A DNA stretch of 64,000 nucleotides from Burkholderiales bacterium 8X (lineage in GTDB: Bacteria; Pseudomonadota; Gammaproteobacteria; Burkholderiales; Burkholderiaceae_C), in the NCBI GenBank assembly GCA_902506565.1, contig LR732703.1:4420883-4484882 (forward strand), given 5' to 3'. Shown here piece after piece: positions 1 through 8,497 of the stretch; positions within the stretch are counted from its first letter, which is position 1; each line of letters begins with the position of its first letter. The notes beneath the pieces were generated by a model that worked only from the letters and a program-made list of their open reading frames with translations, did not search any database and was not told where the DNA came from. The position numbers were made by a program, and so were the translations under genes.

Positions 1-184
1 GGAAGATCGCCGTGCCTTCGGCAGTGTTGTAGGCCCGCACGCCCTCGAAGGCGCCGCAGCCGTAGTGGAGGGTGTGGCTGAGCACATGCACCTTGGCATC
101 GCGCCAGTCGACCAGTTCGCCGTCCATCCAGATCTTGCCGTCGCGGTCGTCCAGGGACGGAACGGGCGGAACGAGTGTGCTCAT
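1..184 (-). CDS. ilvE: Branched-chain amino acid aminotransferase, N-terminal part (cut by window edge)
   Basis: Reading leftward from an ATG at 184-182 gives about 61 residues open to the window edge. The translation contains [20 protein letters not shown] followed by [16 protein letters not shown], which is the N-terminal signature of class IV PLP-dependent branched-chain aminotransferases (IlvE), where the substrate-binding GxGxFEG(V/I)RAY loop sits near residue 35-45. The enzyme transfers the amino group between glutamate and the 2-oxo acids of Val, Leu and Ile in the cytoplasm. The catalytic lysine lies outside the window. It is divergent from rdgC with a 127-nt gap. Family assignment is strong; the rest of the gene is not visible. 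Confidence 0.88.
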   Translation of the reverse strand, partial: MSTLVPPVPSLDDRDGKIWMDGELVDWRDAKVHVLSHTLHYGCGAFEGVRAYNTAEGTAIF

Positions 185-311
185 GGTGTGGGTCCTTCGG
201 GCGCAGGGAAGTCGCAAAAGCTTTCCATTTTAGGGGCCCCGAAACGGCCGCGCACCGGGCGCGCGCAACGACAATCCACCGCTTTTGCAGATCCGTCAGA
301 AAAGGGAATCA

Positions 312-1331
312 GTGTCCGTCTTCAAGAACGTCATCGTCTATCGCATCGAACCCACCTGGGTCGCCACGCTCGACCAGATCGAGCAGGCGCTCGGCACCGA
401 GCGCTTCGCACCCTGCAGCCCTTCGCAGGAGCGGTCGGCCGGCTGGACCGAACCACGGGGCCAGGCCAGCGGCCCGCTGGCGGAGTCCATCGGCGGCCAA
501 TGGCTGCTCGAATACATGATCGAGAGCAAGACGCTGCCGGCATCGGTGGTGCGTCGCAAGGTCGAGGAGCGGGCCGCGCAGATCGAGGCCACCACCGGCC
601 GCAAGCCGGGCAAGAAGGAAAAGAAGGAACTCAAGGAAGACGTCACGCACGAGCTGCTGCCGCTCGCCTTCACCCGGCATGCACGGGTCGCGGTCTGGAT
701 CGACTCGAACGCACGCCGTCTGGTCGTGAACGTCAGCAATCCGGCGCGCGCCGACGAGATCGTGAGCAGCCTGGTCAAGCTGCTGGACGGTTTCGCGGTC
801 GCGCTGATCAACACCCAGGTCGAGCCGGCGGTCGCGATGTCCGACTGGCTGTCCACGCAGGAGCCGCCGGCCGGCTTCACCATCGATCGCGAATGCGAAC
901 TCAAGGCAACCGACGATTCGAAAGCCGTGGTGCGCTACGCCAAGCATCCGCTCGACATCGAGGAGATCAAGCAGCATATCGCCGATGGCAAGCGGCCGAC
1001 CCGCCTCGCGCTCACCTGGGAAGACCGGGTGTCCTTCGAGCTGACCGAGGGCATGCAGCTGCGCAAGATCGTGTTCCTCGAAGGCACGCTCGACGATGCG
1101 GGCGGCTCGGGCCATGGCGATACGAAGGAAGACGACTTCGACGCGAACGCGGCGATCGCGACCGGCGAGCTCGGCCAGCTGGTGCCGGACTTGCTCGAAG
1201 CCCTGGGCGGGGAGATGCAACTCGGCACGGCCGCGCCGGCCGAGAAGGCAGGGCCAGGCAGCGCTTCGGCGGGCGCGGCAGGCGGACCGTCGGACATCGA
1301 CCAGCTCGCCGACGAATCGGCGCCGTTCTAA
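312..1331 (+). CDS. rdgC: Recombination-associated protein RdgC
   Basis: The 339-residue protein starts VFKN-VIVYRI after a GTG, matching the N-terminus of RdgC, a ring-shaped DNA-binding protein of the nucleoid that limits RecA loading. I chose GTG at 312 rather than an ATG at 285 because homologues begin M(x)FKN(L/V)xVYR and an AAGGGA ribosome-binding sequence lies six bases upstream. Family features seen: a GWxxPRG-like segment near residue 40-50 and a conserved middle with ALINTQVEP. The C-terminal tail after about residue 295 is Gly/Ala-rich and probably disordered. The stop codon sits inside a tandem repeat (1319-1402). Confidence 0.92.
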   Translation: MSVFKNVIVYRIEPTWVATLDQIEQALGTERFAPCSPSQERSAGWTEPRGQASGPLAESIGGQWLLEYMIESKTLPASVVRRKVEERAAQIEATTGRKPGKKEKKELKEDVTHELLPLAFTRHARVAVWIDSNARRLVVNVSNPARADEIVSSLVKLLDGFAVALINTQVEPAVAMSDWLSTQEPPAGFTIDRECELKATDDSKAVVRYAKHPLDIEEIKQHIADGKRPTRLALTWEDRVSFELTEGMQLRKIVFLEGTLDDAGGSGHGDTKEDDFDANAAIATGELGQLVPDLLEALGGEMQLGTAAPAEKAGPGSASAGAAGGPSDIDQLADESAPF

Positions 1332-1402
1332 GAGCGCCGTTCCAAGAGCGCCGTTCGTTGCAAGGGCGCCGTTCCAGCGGCGCCGCTTTGAAAGCGCCGT
1401 CC
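1319..1402. repeat. Imperfect tandem repeat of a GCGCCGTTCC-like unit over the rdgC stop codon
   Basis: Five near copies of (A/G)GCGCCGTTC(C/T) begin around 1319, 1334, 1348, 1364 and 1391, spaced about 14 bp on average. The rdgC stop codon TAA (1329-1331) falls inside the first unit. Copy changes would alter the RdgC tail or the trailer RNA. The 10-mer also occurs at 2005-2014 and in a palindrome at 21522-21547. Confidence 0.7.
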
Positions 1403-1414
1403 TGGCGCGTCCTT

Positions 1415-1942
1415 CTAGACCGGCGGGCGCAGCGCGTCGGCAGCGCCGGGCCGCACGGCGTCGGCGCTCGACCTGCTGCCCGCGGCTCCGCCGGCACCAT
1501 CGGCTTCGACGCCGATGCCCTGCTCGGCCGCCAGCGCTTCTTCTTGCAAGGCCGGATCGGGCCGCACCAGGCGCCATTCGGTCAACTTGCCGCCGACGAA
1601 GGTGGCATCGACCCACGATCCGCCGGCGTCCGCCCAGCGGAATACTTCGGGCTGCTGGTCCTTGGGCGAACGTTGCTCGCCGAGCGCGCGCGTCATGGCG
1701 ATCACGTGCAGCAAGGTCATCTTCGGCTTGAGCTTGGCGTTGAGCATCACCGAGCTGGCGACCGTTCCGATCGGCCGGTCGGTCGCTCGCTTCAGGACCT
1801 GCATGGTGCGGTTGAGGTGCATCAGCAGGAACATGACGATGGCGCCGGCCGCCAAGGCGACGCCGCCCCAACCGTAGGCCCGATAGGCGCCGACCAGCAA
1901 CAGGAGGCCGGCGAGCGGAACGAAGATTCTTCCGAGATTCAT
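1415..1942 (-). CDS. Small inner-membrane protein of unknown function downstream of radA
   Basis: A 175-residue protein starting MNLGRIFVPLAGLLLLVGA. Residues 1-20 and about 25-45 form two hydrophobic segments, so the protein is probably anchored at its N-terminus with a cytoplasmic remainder. The middle carries charged and hydrophilic sequence including LNAKLKPKMTLLHVIAMTRA, and the C-terminal 35 residues are Ala/Gly-rich. An alternative start three codons upstream (1951) exists. It follows radA on the same strand after 107 nt, so it may be read through from radA. I do not recognise the family and assign no function. Confidence 0.65.
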   Translation of the reverse strand: MNLGRIFVPLAGLLLLVGAYRAYGWGGVALAAGAIVMFLLMHLNRTMQVLKRATDRPIGTVASSVMLNAKLKPKMTLLHVIAMTRALGEQRSPKDQQPEVFRWADAGGSWVDATFVGGKLTEWRLVRPDPALQEEALAAEQGIGVEADGAGGAAGSRSSADAVRPGAADALRPPV

Positions 1943-1980
1943 GATTCGCATTGTCGCTTCGCGCCCGTGGCCGAGCAGCG

Positions 1981-2008
1981 CCGGCCGCTCACCGGCCGCT
2001 CACCGGCG
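1981..2008. repeat. Short 11-bp tandem repeat downstream of radA
   Basis: Two full copies of CCGGCCGCTCA (1981-1991 and 1992-2002) plus a partial third lie about 40 nt past the radA stop codon. GC-rich and able to pair, but with no T-tract, so it is not a clear terminator. Confidence 0.5.
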
Positions 2009-2049
2009 CCGTTCCCCGGCTGCCCCGCCTGCGCTCGCCGGCGAGGCCA

Positions 2050-3441
2050 TCAGGACAGGGTCCGCACCACGTCCATCGCCTCTTCGATCCGTTCGACCGC
2101 GTGAATGGTCAGGCCTTCGATTTCCTTGGCGCCCTTGCGCGGACTGTTGGCCTTGGGCACCACGGCCACGCTGAAGCCGAGCTTGGCCGCTTCGCGCAGC
2201 CGCTCCTGGCCGCGCGGCGCCGGGCGCACTTCGCCGGCCAGCCCGACCTCGCCGAATGCGATGAAGCCCTTGGGCAGCGGCTTGCCGCGCAGGCTCGACG
2301 TGATCGCCAGCATCACCGCGAGGTCGGCCGCCGGCTCGCTGATGCGCACGCCGCCGACCGCGTTCACGAACACGTCCTGGTCCATGCAGGCGATGCCGGC
2401 ATGCCGATGCAGCACCGCCAGCAGCATCGCCAGCCGATCGCGATCGAGGCCGACCGACAGGCGCCGCGGGCTCGGTCCGCCGTCGTCGACCAGCGCCTGG
2501 ATCTCGACCAGCATCGGCCGCGTGCCTTCGAGCGTGACCAGCACCACGCTGCCGGGCACCGGTTCGGCATGCTGGCTGAGGAAGATCGCACTCGGATTCG
2601 CGACGCCCTTCAGGCCGCGTTCGGTCATCGCGAAGACGCCGATCTCGTTGACCGCGCCGAAGCGGTTCTTGATGGCGCGCACCAGGCGAAAGCTCGAATG
2701 CGTGTCGCCCTCGAAGTACAGCACCGTGTCGACCATGTGCTCCAGCACCCGCGGGCCGGCCAGCGCGCCTTCCTTGGTGACATGGCCGACCAGCACGATC
2801 GCGGTGCCGCTCGCCTTCGCGAATCGCGTGAGGTGCGCGGCACATTCGCGCACCTGGGCGACCGAGCCGGGCGCAGAGGTCAGTTGGTCCGAATAGACGG
2901 TCTGGATCGAATCGATCACGGCGATCGCCGGCCTCGTCGCGTCCAGCGTGGCGATGATCTTCTCCAGCTGGATCTCGGCCAGCACCTGCACCTGCGAATG
3001 GTCGAGGCCGAGCCGGCGCGAACGCAGCGCCACCTGGGCGCCGCTTTCCTCGCCGGTGACGTAGAGCGAATTGCGGCCGGCGCGTTGCAGCGCATCGACC
3101 GCCTGCAACAGCAGGGTCGATTTGCCGATGCCCGGGTCGCCGCCGATCAGCGTGACGCCGCCGTCGACGATGCCGCCGCCCAGCACGCGATCGAGTTCCT
3201 CGATGCCGGTCGGCGTGCGCTCGATGTCGGTCGCCTCGATCTCCGACAGGGTCGCCAGCTCGGACGCGCCCGCCAGCGCGGCGAAGGTATTGCCGAAACG
3301 ATTGTTCGCGGCGCCGCCGGCCGGCGCGGCAGCCTGCTCGACCAGCGTGTTCCAGGCATTGCAGTTCGGGCACTTGCCGAGCCAGCGCGGGCTGGTGCCG
3401 CCGCACTCGGTACAGACATAGACGGTTTTTTCCTTGGCCAT
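2050..3441 (-). CDS. radA: DNA repair protein RadA (Sms)
   Basis: The 463-residue protein begins MAKEKTVYVC and has the RadA domain order: a C4 zinc finger (Cys10, Cys13, Cys24, Cys27), a RecA-like ATPase with Walker A GDPGIGKST at 101-109, the RadA-specific KNRFG motif at 258-262, and a C-terminal Lon-protease-like domain with VGGVRISEPAADLAV. RadA processes branched recombination intermediates and promotes branch migration during repair and transformation. The open frame extends to 3888 upstream, but that part is non-conserved and antisense to hpaR, so I start at 3441. It is divergent from hpaR. Confidence 0.95.
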   Translation of the reverse strand: MAKEKTVYVCTECGGTSPRWLGKCPNCNAWNTLVEQAAAPAGGAANNRFGNTFAALAGASELATLSEIEATDIERTPTGIEELDRVLGGGIVDGGVTLIGGDPGIGKSTLLLQAVDALQRAGRNSLYVTGEESGAQVALRSRRLGLDHSQVQVLAEIQLEKIIATLDATRPAIAVIDSIQTVYSDQLTSAPGSVAQVRECAAHLTRFAKASGTAIVLVGHVTKEGALAGPRVLEHMVDTVLYFEGDTHSSFRLVRAIKNRFGAVNEIGVFAMTERGLKGVANPSAIFLSQHAEPVPGSVVLVTLEGTRPMLVEIQALVDDGGPSPRRLSVGLDRDRLAMLLAVLHRHAGIACMDQDVFVNAVGGVRISEPAADLAVMLAITSSLRGKPLPKGFIAFGEVGLAGEVRPAPRGQERLREAAKLGFSVAVVPKANSPRKGAKEIEGLTIHAVERIEEAMDVVRTLS

Positions 3442-3516
3442 CGACCGAGTGTAGGGAGCCGGTCGGGGCATGCGGGAAAACCCCGAACAGAAGGCTCCGT
3501 CGAGGTCTTGCAGAAA

Positions 3517-3532
3517 ATTTAACATGTTAAAT
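3517..3532. promoter_or_regulatory. Perfect 16-bp palindrome, probable HpaR operator
   Basis: ATTTAACATGTTAAAT is a perfect palindrome, AT-rich against a GC-rich background, 25 bp upstream of the hpaR start and in the radA-hpaR divergent gap. MarR-family dimers typically bind such 14-18-bp palindromes over their own promoter. That HpaR binds here is inference from position and symmetry. Confidence 0.65.
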
Positions 3533-3556
3533 AATCGAGCGCTTCGCCGCATCGAC

Positions 3557-4060
3557 ATGAGCACGCCCTTCGTCCATCGCAACCTGCCCCGCCTGCTCCT
3601 GCAGGCGCGCGAAGCCGTCATGGCGCACACCCGGCCGAGCCTGCGCGAGCACGGCCTGAGCGACCAGCAATGGCGGGTGCTGCGGGTGCTGGGCGAACAC
3701 GGCGCGGTCGAGACCGGGCGGGTGGCGCGAGAGGCCTTCATCCTCGGCCCGAGCCTGACCGGCGTGCTGGCCCGCATGGAGCGCGACGGCCTGATTCGCC
3801 GAGAGCGCGATCCGGCCGACCAGCGCCGCACGGCGGTCGAGGCCACCGCCAAGGGCAAGCGCCTGGTCGCGCGCCTGTCGCGCGCCATCGAGGCGCACTA
3901 CGCCTGGATGGAAGAAAGCCTGGGCGAACAGAAGCTGTCGCAGCTCTATCGCCTGCTCGACGAAGTGATCGAGCTCGAAAAGCCGGGCACCGAAGAAGCG
4001 GCCGGCGACTCGGACCACGAAACCGAGTCCATCCAACCCGACACCGAGACCACCCCATGA
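3557..4060 (+). CDS. hpaR: MarR-family repressor of homoprotocatechuate degradation, HpaR
   Basis: A 167-residue winged-helix protein. It opens MSTPFVHRNLPRLLLQAREA and carries the MarR core with LTGVLARMERDGLIRRERDP in the recognition helix and wing (about residues 75-95), characteristic of the HpaR subgroup that represses 4-hydroxyphenylacetate/homoprotocatechuate operons and is relieved by the aromatic substrate. An upstream in-frame start exists at 3470, but it lies before the palindrome and adds non-conserved residues. The C-terminal 25 residues are acidic and poorly conserved. The stop overlaps the next gene start (ATGA), so regulator and pathway are probably one transcript with autorepression. 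Confidence 0.9.
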   Translation: MSTPFVHRNLPRLLLQAREAVMAHTRPSLREHGLSDQQWRVLRVLGEHGAVETGRVAREAFILGPSLTGVLARMERDGLIRRERDPADQRRTAVEATAKGKRLVARLSRAIEAHYAWMEESLGEQKLSQLYRLLDEVIELEKPGTEEAAGDSDHETESIQPDTETTP

Positions 4061-4689
4061 GCTTCATGCCCACCGGCACCGTCTATGGCGTGCTGCTGAA
4101 CTTCCGCGCCGAGCAGGAAGCCTTGGCCGCGCAGATGACCCAGCCGCCCTACAAGGCGCCGCCGAAGGCGCCGGTGCTCTACGTCAAGACCGCGAACACC
4201 TGGAGCCCGCATGCCAGCCCGATCGCGCTGCCCGCCGGCGTCGCCGAGGTCGAGATCGGCGCCACGGTCGGCATGGTGATCGGCGCCGACGGCGACGTCG
4301 AGGGCTTCGTGCTGATGAACGACCTGTCGATCCCGCACGCAAGCTTCTTCCGGCCTCCGGTCAAGTTCAAGTGCGTCGACGGTTTCCTCGGAATCGGGCC
4401 GGCCACCACCGATGCGCAGGACATCGCGGACCCCGCCGGCATCACGCTCGAAGTTCGCATCAACGGCGAGCTCGCGCAAACCATCTCGTTCGAGGGCACG
4501 GTCCGGAGCGCCTCGCAGCTGTTGTCGGACGTGAGCGACTTCATGACCCTCGCCCATGGAGAGGTGCTGATGCTGGGCTGCGACCTCGGCCGACCGAAGG
4601 CCCGAGCCGGCGACCGCATCGAGATCAGCGCGCCGGGCTTCGAAACGCTCTCGAACACGCTGGTATCCAGCCCGGAGGATCGCGCATGA
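4057..4689 (+). CDS. hpaG1: 4-hydroxyphenylacetate degradation bifunctional isomerase/decarboxylase, N-terminal half (HpaG1)
   Basis: A 210-residue FAH-superfamily protein. It matches the N-terminal half of HpaG, which in enterobacteria is a single fused chain; here the two halves are separate genes, as in many Burkholderiales. HpaG decarboxylates 5-oxopent-3-ene-1,2,5-tricarboxylate and isomerises the product to 2-oxohept-3-ene-1,7-dioate. Conserved stretches include VYGVLLNFR at the start and GFLGIGPA in the middle. It overlaps hpaR by four bases at its start and hpaG2 by four bases at its end, implying translational coupling. Confidence 0.88.
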   Translation: MSFMPTGTVYGVLLNFRAEQEALAAQMTQPPYKAPPKAPVLYVKTANTWSPHASPIALPAGVAEVEIGATVGMVIGADGDVEGFVLMNDLSIPHASFFRPPVKFKCVDGFLGIGPATTDAQDIADPAGITLEVRINGELAQTISFEGTVRSASQLLSDVSDFMTLAHGEVLMLGCDLGRPKARAGDRIEISAPGFETLSNTLVSSPEDRA

Positions 4690-5441
4690 AACACGCCCGC
4701 GTTTCGCTGGAAGGCCAGGTGCACGACGCGGTCGAGCGCGACGGCCGCCTGCTGCTGGGCGATGGCCGAAGCCTCGACTTCGACCAGGTGCAATGGTTGC
4801 CGCCGCTCGCGCCGACGCCACGGCCGCGAACCATCCTGGCACTCGGCCTCAACTATGCCGACCATGCCAAGGAACTCGAGTTCAAGGCGCCCGAGGAGCC
4901 GCTGGTGTTCGTCAAGGGCGAGAGCACGCTCATCGGCCACCGCGCCATCACCGAGCGGCCGGCCGGCGTCGAGTTCATGCATTACGAATGCGAGCTCGCG
5001 ATCGTCATCGGCAAGACCGCCCGCCAGGTCGCGCGGGCCGATGCCTACGATTTCGTCGGCGGCTACACGGTCGCCAACGACTACGCGATCCGCGACTACC
5101 TCGAGAACTGGTATCGGCCCAACCTGCGGGTGAAGAACCGGCCGACCTGCACCCCGATCGGCCCTTGGCGGGTCGATGCGGCGGACGTGCCCGATCCGAT
5201 GTCGCTCGACCTGCGCACCACGGTCAACGGCAAGCTCACCCAGTCGGGCAACACGCGCGACATGATCTTCGACGTGCCGTTCCTCATCGAGTATTTCTCG
5301 CGTTTCATGACGCTCTCGCCGGGCGACCTGATCCTCACCGGCACGCCCGACGGCGTGGTCGACTGCCGGCACGGCGACACCGTCGTCACCGAAATCGAGG
5401 GCATCGGCGCCCTCGTCAACACCATCCGGGAAATTGCATGA
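4686..5441 (+). CDS. hpaG2: 4-hydroxyphenylacetate degradation isomerase/decarboxylase, C-terminal half (HpaG2)
   Basis: A 251-residue FAH-family protein. It contains LGLNYADHAKE, the metal-ligand region HYECELAIVIGK (E-x-E motif near residues 100-102) and the terminal SPGDLILTGTPDGV, all typical of the FAH/HpaG catalytic fold with a bound Mg2+ or Mn2+. It acts with HpaG1 on the product of ring cleavage and semialdehyde oxidation. Start ATG at 4686 overlaps the hpaG1 stop; the longer open frame upstream is antisense-type sequence and not conserved. Confidence 0.9.
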   Translation: MKHARVSLEGQVHDAVERDGRLLLGDGRSLDFDQVQWLPPLAPTPRPRTILALGLNYADHAKELEFKAPEEPLVFVKGESTLIGHRAITERPAGVEFMHYECELAIVIGKTARQVARADAYDFVGGYTVANDYAIRDYLENWYRPNLRVKNRPTCTPIGPWRVDAADVPDPMSLDLRTTVNGKLTQSGNTRDMIFDVPFLIEYFSRFMTLSPGDLILTGTPDGVVDCRHGDTVVTEIEGIGALVNTIREIA

Positions 5442-6895
5442 AAGTCGATCACCTGATCAACGGCAAGGCGGTCGCGGGCCGCGACTACTTCCAGACCGTC
5501 AACCCCGCCACGCAGGAAGTACTGGCCGAGGTCGCCGCCGGCGGCGAGCAGGAAGTCAACGCCGCGGTCGAGGCGGCCAAGGCGGCCTTTCCGAACTGGG
5601 CCGCCACGCCGGCGCCGCAGCGCGCCAAGCTGATTCGCAAGCTCGGCGACCTGATCGCCGCCCACGTGCCGGAGATCGCGCGCACCGAGACCGACGACTG
5701 CGGCCAGGTCATCGCGCAGACCGGCAAGCAGCTGGTGCCGCGGGCGGCCGACAACTTCTACTACTTCGCCGAGATGTGCACCCGGGTCGACGGCCACACC
5801 TACCCGACCGAGACGCACCTCAACTACACCCTGTTCCATCCGGTCGGCGTCTGCGCGCTGATCTCGCCCTGGAACGTGCCTTTCATGACCTCCACCTGGA
5901 AGGTCGCGCCCTGCCTCGCCTTCGGCAACACCGCGGTTCTGAAGATGAGCGAGCTGTCGCCGCTCACGGCCGCGCGGCTCGGCGAACTCGCGCTCGAGGC
6001 CGGCATTCCGCCGGGCGTGCTCAACCTGGTACACGGCTATGGGCAGGAGGCCGGCGAACCGCTGGTGTCGCACCGCGACGTGCGCGCGATCTCGTTCACC
6101 GGATCGACCGCCACCGGCAACCGCATCGTGAAGAGCGCGGGCCTCAAGAAGTTCAGCATGGAGCTCGGCGGCAAGAGCCCCTTCGTGGTGTTCGAGGATG
6201 CCGACCTCGCCCGTGCGCTCGATGCCGCGGTGTTCATGATCTTCAGCAACAACGGCGAGCGCTGCACCGCCGGTTCGCGCATCCTGGTGCAACGCTCGAT
6301 CTATGCCGACTTCGTGTCGAAGTTCGTCGAGCGTGCCAAGCGCATCGTGGTCGGCGATCCGCTCGACGAGAAGACCATCGTCGGCCCGATGATCTCGCAG
6401 GCCCACCTGGCCAAGGTGCGCAGCTACATCGAGCTCGGCCCGAAGGAAGGCGCCACCCTGCTCTGCGGCGGGCTCGGCACGCCCGAGCTGCCGGCACGTG
6501 TGCAGCAGGGCAACTACGTGCTGCCGACGGTGTTCGCGGATGTCGACAACCGCATGAAGATCGCGCAGGAAGAGATCTTCGGGCCGGTCGCCTGCCTGAT
6601 CCCGTTCGACGACGAGGCCGATGCGATCCGGCAGGCGAACGACATCGACTACGGCCTCTCCAGCTACGTCTGGACCGAGAACATCGGCCGCGCCCACCGG
6701 GTCGCCGCCGCGGTCGAGGCCGGCATGTGCTTCGTCAACAGCCAGAACGTGCGAGACCTGCGCCAGCCCTTCGGCGGAACCAAGGCCTCGGGCACCGGAC
6801 GCGAAGGCGGCACCTGGAGCTACGAGGTCTTCTGCGAACCGAAGAACGTGGCGGTGTCGATGGGTTCGCACCACATTCCGCACTGGGGCGTCTAG
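5438..6895 (+). CDS. hpaE: 5-carboxymethyl-2-hydroxymuconate semialdehyde dehydrogenase
   Basis: A 485-residue NAD-dependent aldehyde dehydrogenase. It shows the nucleotide-binding FTGSTATG segment, the general-base glutamate in MELGGKSPF and the catalytic cysteine in NNGERCTAGSR. Position between hpaG2 and the ring-cleavage dioxygenase identifies it as HpaE, which oxidises the ring-cleavage semialdehyde to 5-carboxymethyl-2-hydroxymuconate. Length matches the family (about 485-490). The ATG overlaps the hpaG2 stop (ATGA). Confidence 0.93.
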   Translation: MKVDHLINGKAVAGRDYFQTVNPATQEVLAEVAAGGEQEVNAAVEAAKAAFPNWAATPAPQRAKLIRKLGDLIAAHVPEIARTETDDCGQVIAQTGKQLVPRAADNFYYFAEMCTRVDGHTYPTETHLNYTLFHPVGVCALISPWNVPFMTSTWKVAPCLAFGNTAVLKMSELSPLTAARLGELALEAGIPPGVLNLVHGYGQEAGEPLVSHRDVRAISFTGSTATGNRIVKSAGLKKFSMELGGKSPFVVFEDADLARALDAAVFMIFSNNGERCTAGSRILVQRSIYADFVSKFVERAKRIVVGDPLDEKTIVGPMISQAHLAKVRSYIELGPKEGATLLCGGLGTPELPARVQQGNYVLPTVFADVDNRMKIAQEEIFGPVACLIPFDDEADAIRQANDIDYGLSSYVWTENIGRAHRVAAAVEAGMCFVNSQNVRDLRQPFGGTKASGTGREGGTWSYEVFCEPKNVAVSMGSHHIPHWGV

Positions 6896-6902
6896 GTCTG
6901 CC

Positions 6903-7238
6903 ATGAGCCTCTATGCGATGCAGAAATTCCTGTTCGCGATGAACCGCGAACCCGAGGTGCAGCGCCGCTATCTCGAAGGCGGCGAGGCGCGTGCGGCGCT
7001 GCTCGCCGGCTTCGACCTCGAGGACGAGGAGCGCGCCGCGATCGACCAGGGCGACATCGGCAAGCTCTACGTGCTGGGTTGCAACGGCCAGCTGCTGATG
7101 CACTTCGCGCCGCTGCTCGGCATGCCGTGGGCCGACTACATCGCCGCCATGCGGGAGGGCGTGCGGCAGTACGGCCCGGTGCGTGCCGGCATCTACGCCA
7201 TGACCACCGCGCAGGACCAGAAGGTGGCCGGCGTATGA
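6903..7238 (+). CDS. LigA-like small subunit beside the homoprotocatechuate dioxygenase
   Basis: A 111-residue helical protein. MSLYAMQKFLFAMNREPEVQ resembles the alpha (LigA) subunit of protocatechuate 4,5-dioxygenase, which caps the active site of the catalytic LigB-type subunit. E. coli-type HpaD works without such a subunit, so its place directly before hpaD (19-nt gap) is noteworthy. It probably forms a complex with the 7258-8085 product. No catalytic residues are expected. Assignment rests on the recognisable LigA-domain pattern (helix, then NGQLLMHFAP and a MREGVRQYG end) and on neighbourhood. Confidence 0.78.
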   Translation: MSLYAMQKFLFAMNREPEVQRRYLEGGEARAALLAGFDLEDEERAAIDQGDIGKLYVLGCNGQLLMHFAPLLGMPWADYIAAMREGVRQYGPVRAGIYAMTTAQDQKVAGV

Positions 7239-7257
7239 ACACCATCCGGAGACTTCG

Positions 7258-8085
7258 ATGAGCCTCGTATTCGCCGGCGTCTGCAGCCACGCCCCCGGCA
7301 TCACCGGCCGCGCGCACCTGGCCGAGGCCGCCATCAAGGACGAGTTCCACGCGCAGTTCCATCGCCTCGGCGAAGCGATGCGCGCGAGCCGCCCGGATGC
7401 GGTGATCGTGGTCGCGGCCGAGCACTTCGCGAACTTCTTCATGAACAACATGCCGGCCTACGCGATCGGCATGGCGGACCACTACGAAGGTCCGATCGAG
7501 GATCCGAAATGGCTCGGCATCGAACGCACCCGGATCCCGGGCGATGCAGCGCTCTCGCAGCGGCTGATCCGCGAAGTGATGCAGACGGTCGACGTCGCCT
7601 ACGCCGAGGAATGGAAGTTCGACCACGGCATCATCGTGCCGCTCAATTTCCTGACGCCGAAGTTCGACACCACGGTGATACCGGTCAACATCAATTGCCA
7701 GGGGCCGCCGCTCACGCCGCTGCACCGCGCCTGGGCCTTCGGCGAGGCGCTGCGCCGCGCCTGCGACCAGGCGCCGGAGCGCATCGCGCTGATCGGCACC
7801 GGCGGCATCTCGCATTGGCCGGCCACGCCGGATTCGGGCAAGGTGAACGAAGCCTGGGACCGCGAGTTCATGGACAAGTGGTGCGCCAACGACCGCGAGG
7901 CGCTGCTGTCGATGGACCGCTACAACGACGAGGCCACCTACCGCGAAGCCGGGCAAGGCGGCTTCGAGATCCGCACCTTCCTCACCGTGGCGGCAGCCGC
8001 CCGCGGCAAGGGAGAGATCTTCCACATGAAAGCCATTCCGATCTTCGCGGTGACCTGCACGGCCGCCGCGATGTCGGTGGAGTGA
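7258..8085 (+). CDS. hpaD: Extradiol dioxygenase, LigB type: 3,4-dihydroxyphenylacetate 2,3-dioxygenase
   Basis: A 275-residue class III extradiol dioxygenase. Residues match the LigB active site: iron ligands His11 (in CSHAPG), His56 (in AEHFANFF) and Glu237 (in GGFEIRTF), with second-sphere His123 (FDHG) and His186 (GISHWP). It opens the homoprotocatechuate ring using non-haem Fe(II) and O2. Context in a full hpa operon gives the substrate; sequence alone would also fit a protocatechuate or gallate enzyme. The LigA-like gene just upstream suggests a two-subunit enzyme. Confidence 0.87.
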   Translation: MSLVFAGVCSHAPGITGRAHLAEAAIKDEFHAQFHRLGEAMRASRPDAVIVVAAEHFANFFMNNMPAYAIGMADHYEGPIEDPKWLGIERTRIPGDAALSQRLIREVMQTVDVAYAEEWKFDHGIIVPLNFLTPKFDTTVIPVNINCQGPPLTPLHRAWAFGEALRRACDQAPERIALIGTGGISHWPATPDSGKVNEAWDREFMDKWCANDREALLSMDRYNDEATYREAGQGGFEIRTFLTVAAAARGKGEIFHMKAIPIFAVTCTAAAMSVE

Positions 8086-8089
8086 AGCC

Positions 8090-8497
8090 ATGCCCCACCT
8101 GGTGATCCTGTACACCCCGAACATCGAGCTGCACACCGACATGCCGGCGCTGTGCCGCGCGATGGCGGACGGCATGCTGGCGCAGAAGGACGACGGCGGC
8201 AGGCAGGTGTTCCCGACCGGCGGCACGCGCGTGCTGGCCTACCCGGCCGCGCATCACGCGGTGGCGGACGGCAGCGGCGACCACGGCTTCGTCTACCTCA
8301 ACCTGCGGATCGCGCGGGGTCGGCCCGCCGAACTTCAGCAGCGGATCGGGGATGCGCTGCTGGCGATCGCGCGCCGGCATTTCGAGCCGCTGCTCGCATC
8401 CCACAAGGTCGGCATCACGCTGCAGATCGACGAGAGCCCGGGGCAGGTGTACGACGGCAAGTGCGGCAACCTGCATCCGCTTTTCAACGCGGGATGA
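8090..8497 (+). CDS. hpaF: 5-carboxymethyl-2-hydroxymuconate delta-isomerase
   Basis: A 135-residue protein starting [13 protein letters not shown]. The conserved Pro2 is the catalytic base of the tautomerase superfamily, exposed after loss of Met1. Length and the NLRIARGR and VGITLQIDE segments match CHMI (HpaF/HpcD), a trimeric cytosolic isomerase that converts the enol product of HpaE to its oxo form. It lies four bases after hpaD and overlaps hpaH by four bases. Confidence 0.92.
   Translation: MPHLVILYTPNIELHTDMPALCRAMADGMLAQKDDGGRQVFPTGGTRVLAYPAAHHAVADGSGDHGFVYLNLRIARGRPAELQQRIGDALLAIARRHFEPLLASHKVGITLQIDESPGQVYDGKCGNLHPLFNAG

Noticed and set aside
3442-3888. N-terminal extension of RadA
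   Set aside because: Antisense to hpaR and absent from the RadA family, which starts at the zinc finger.
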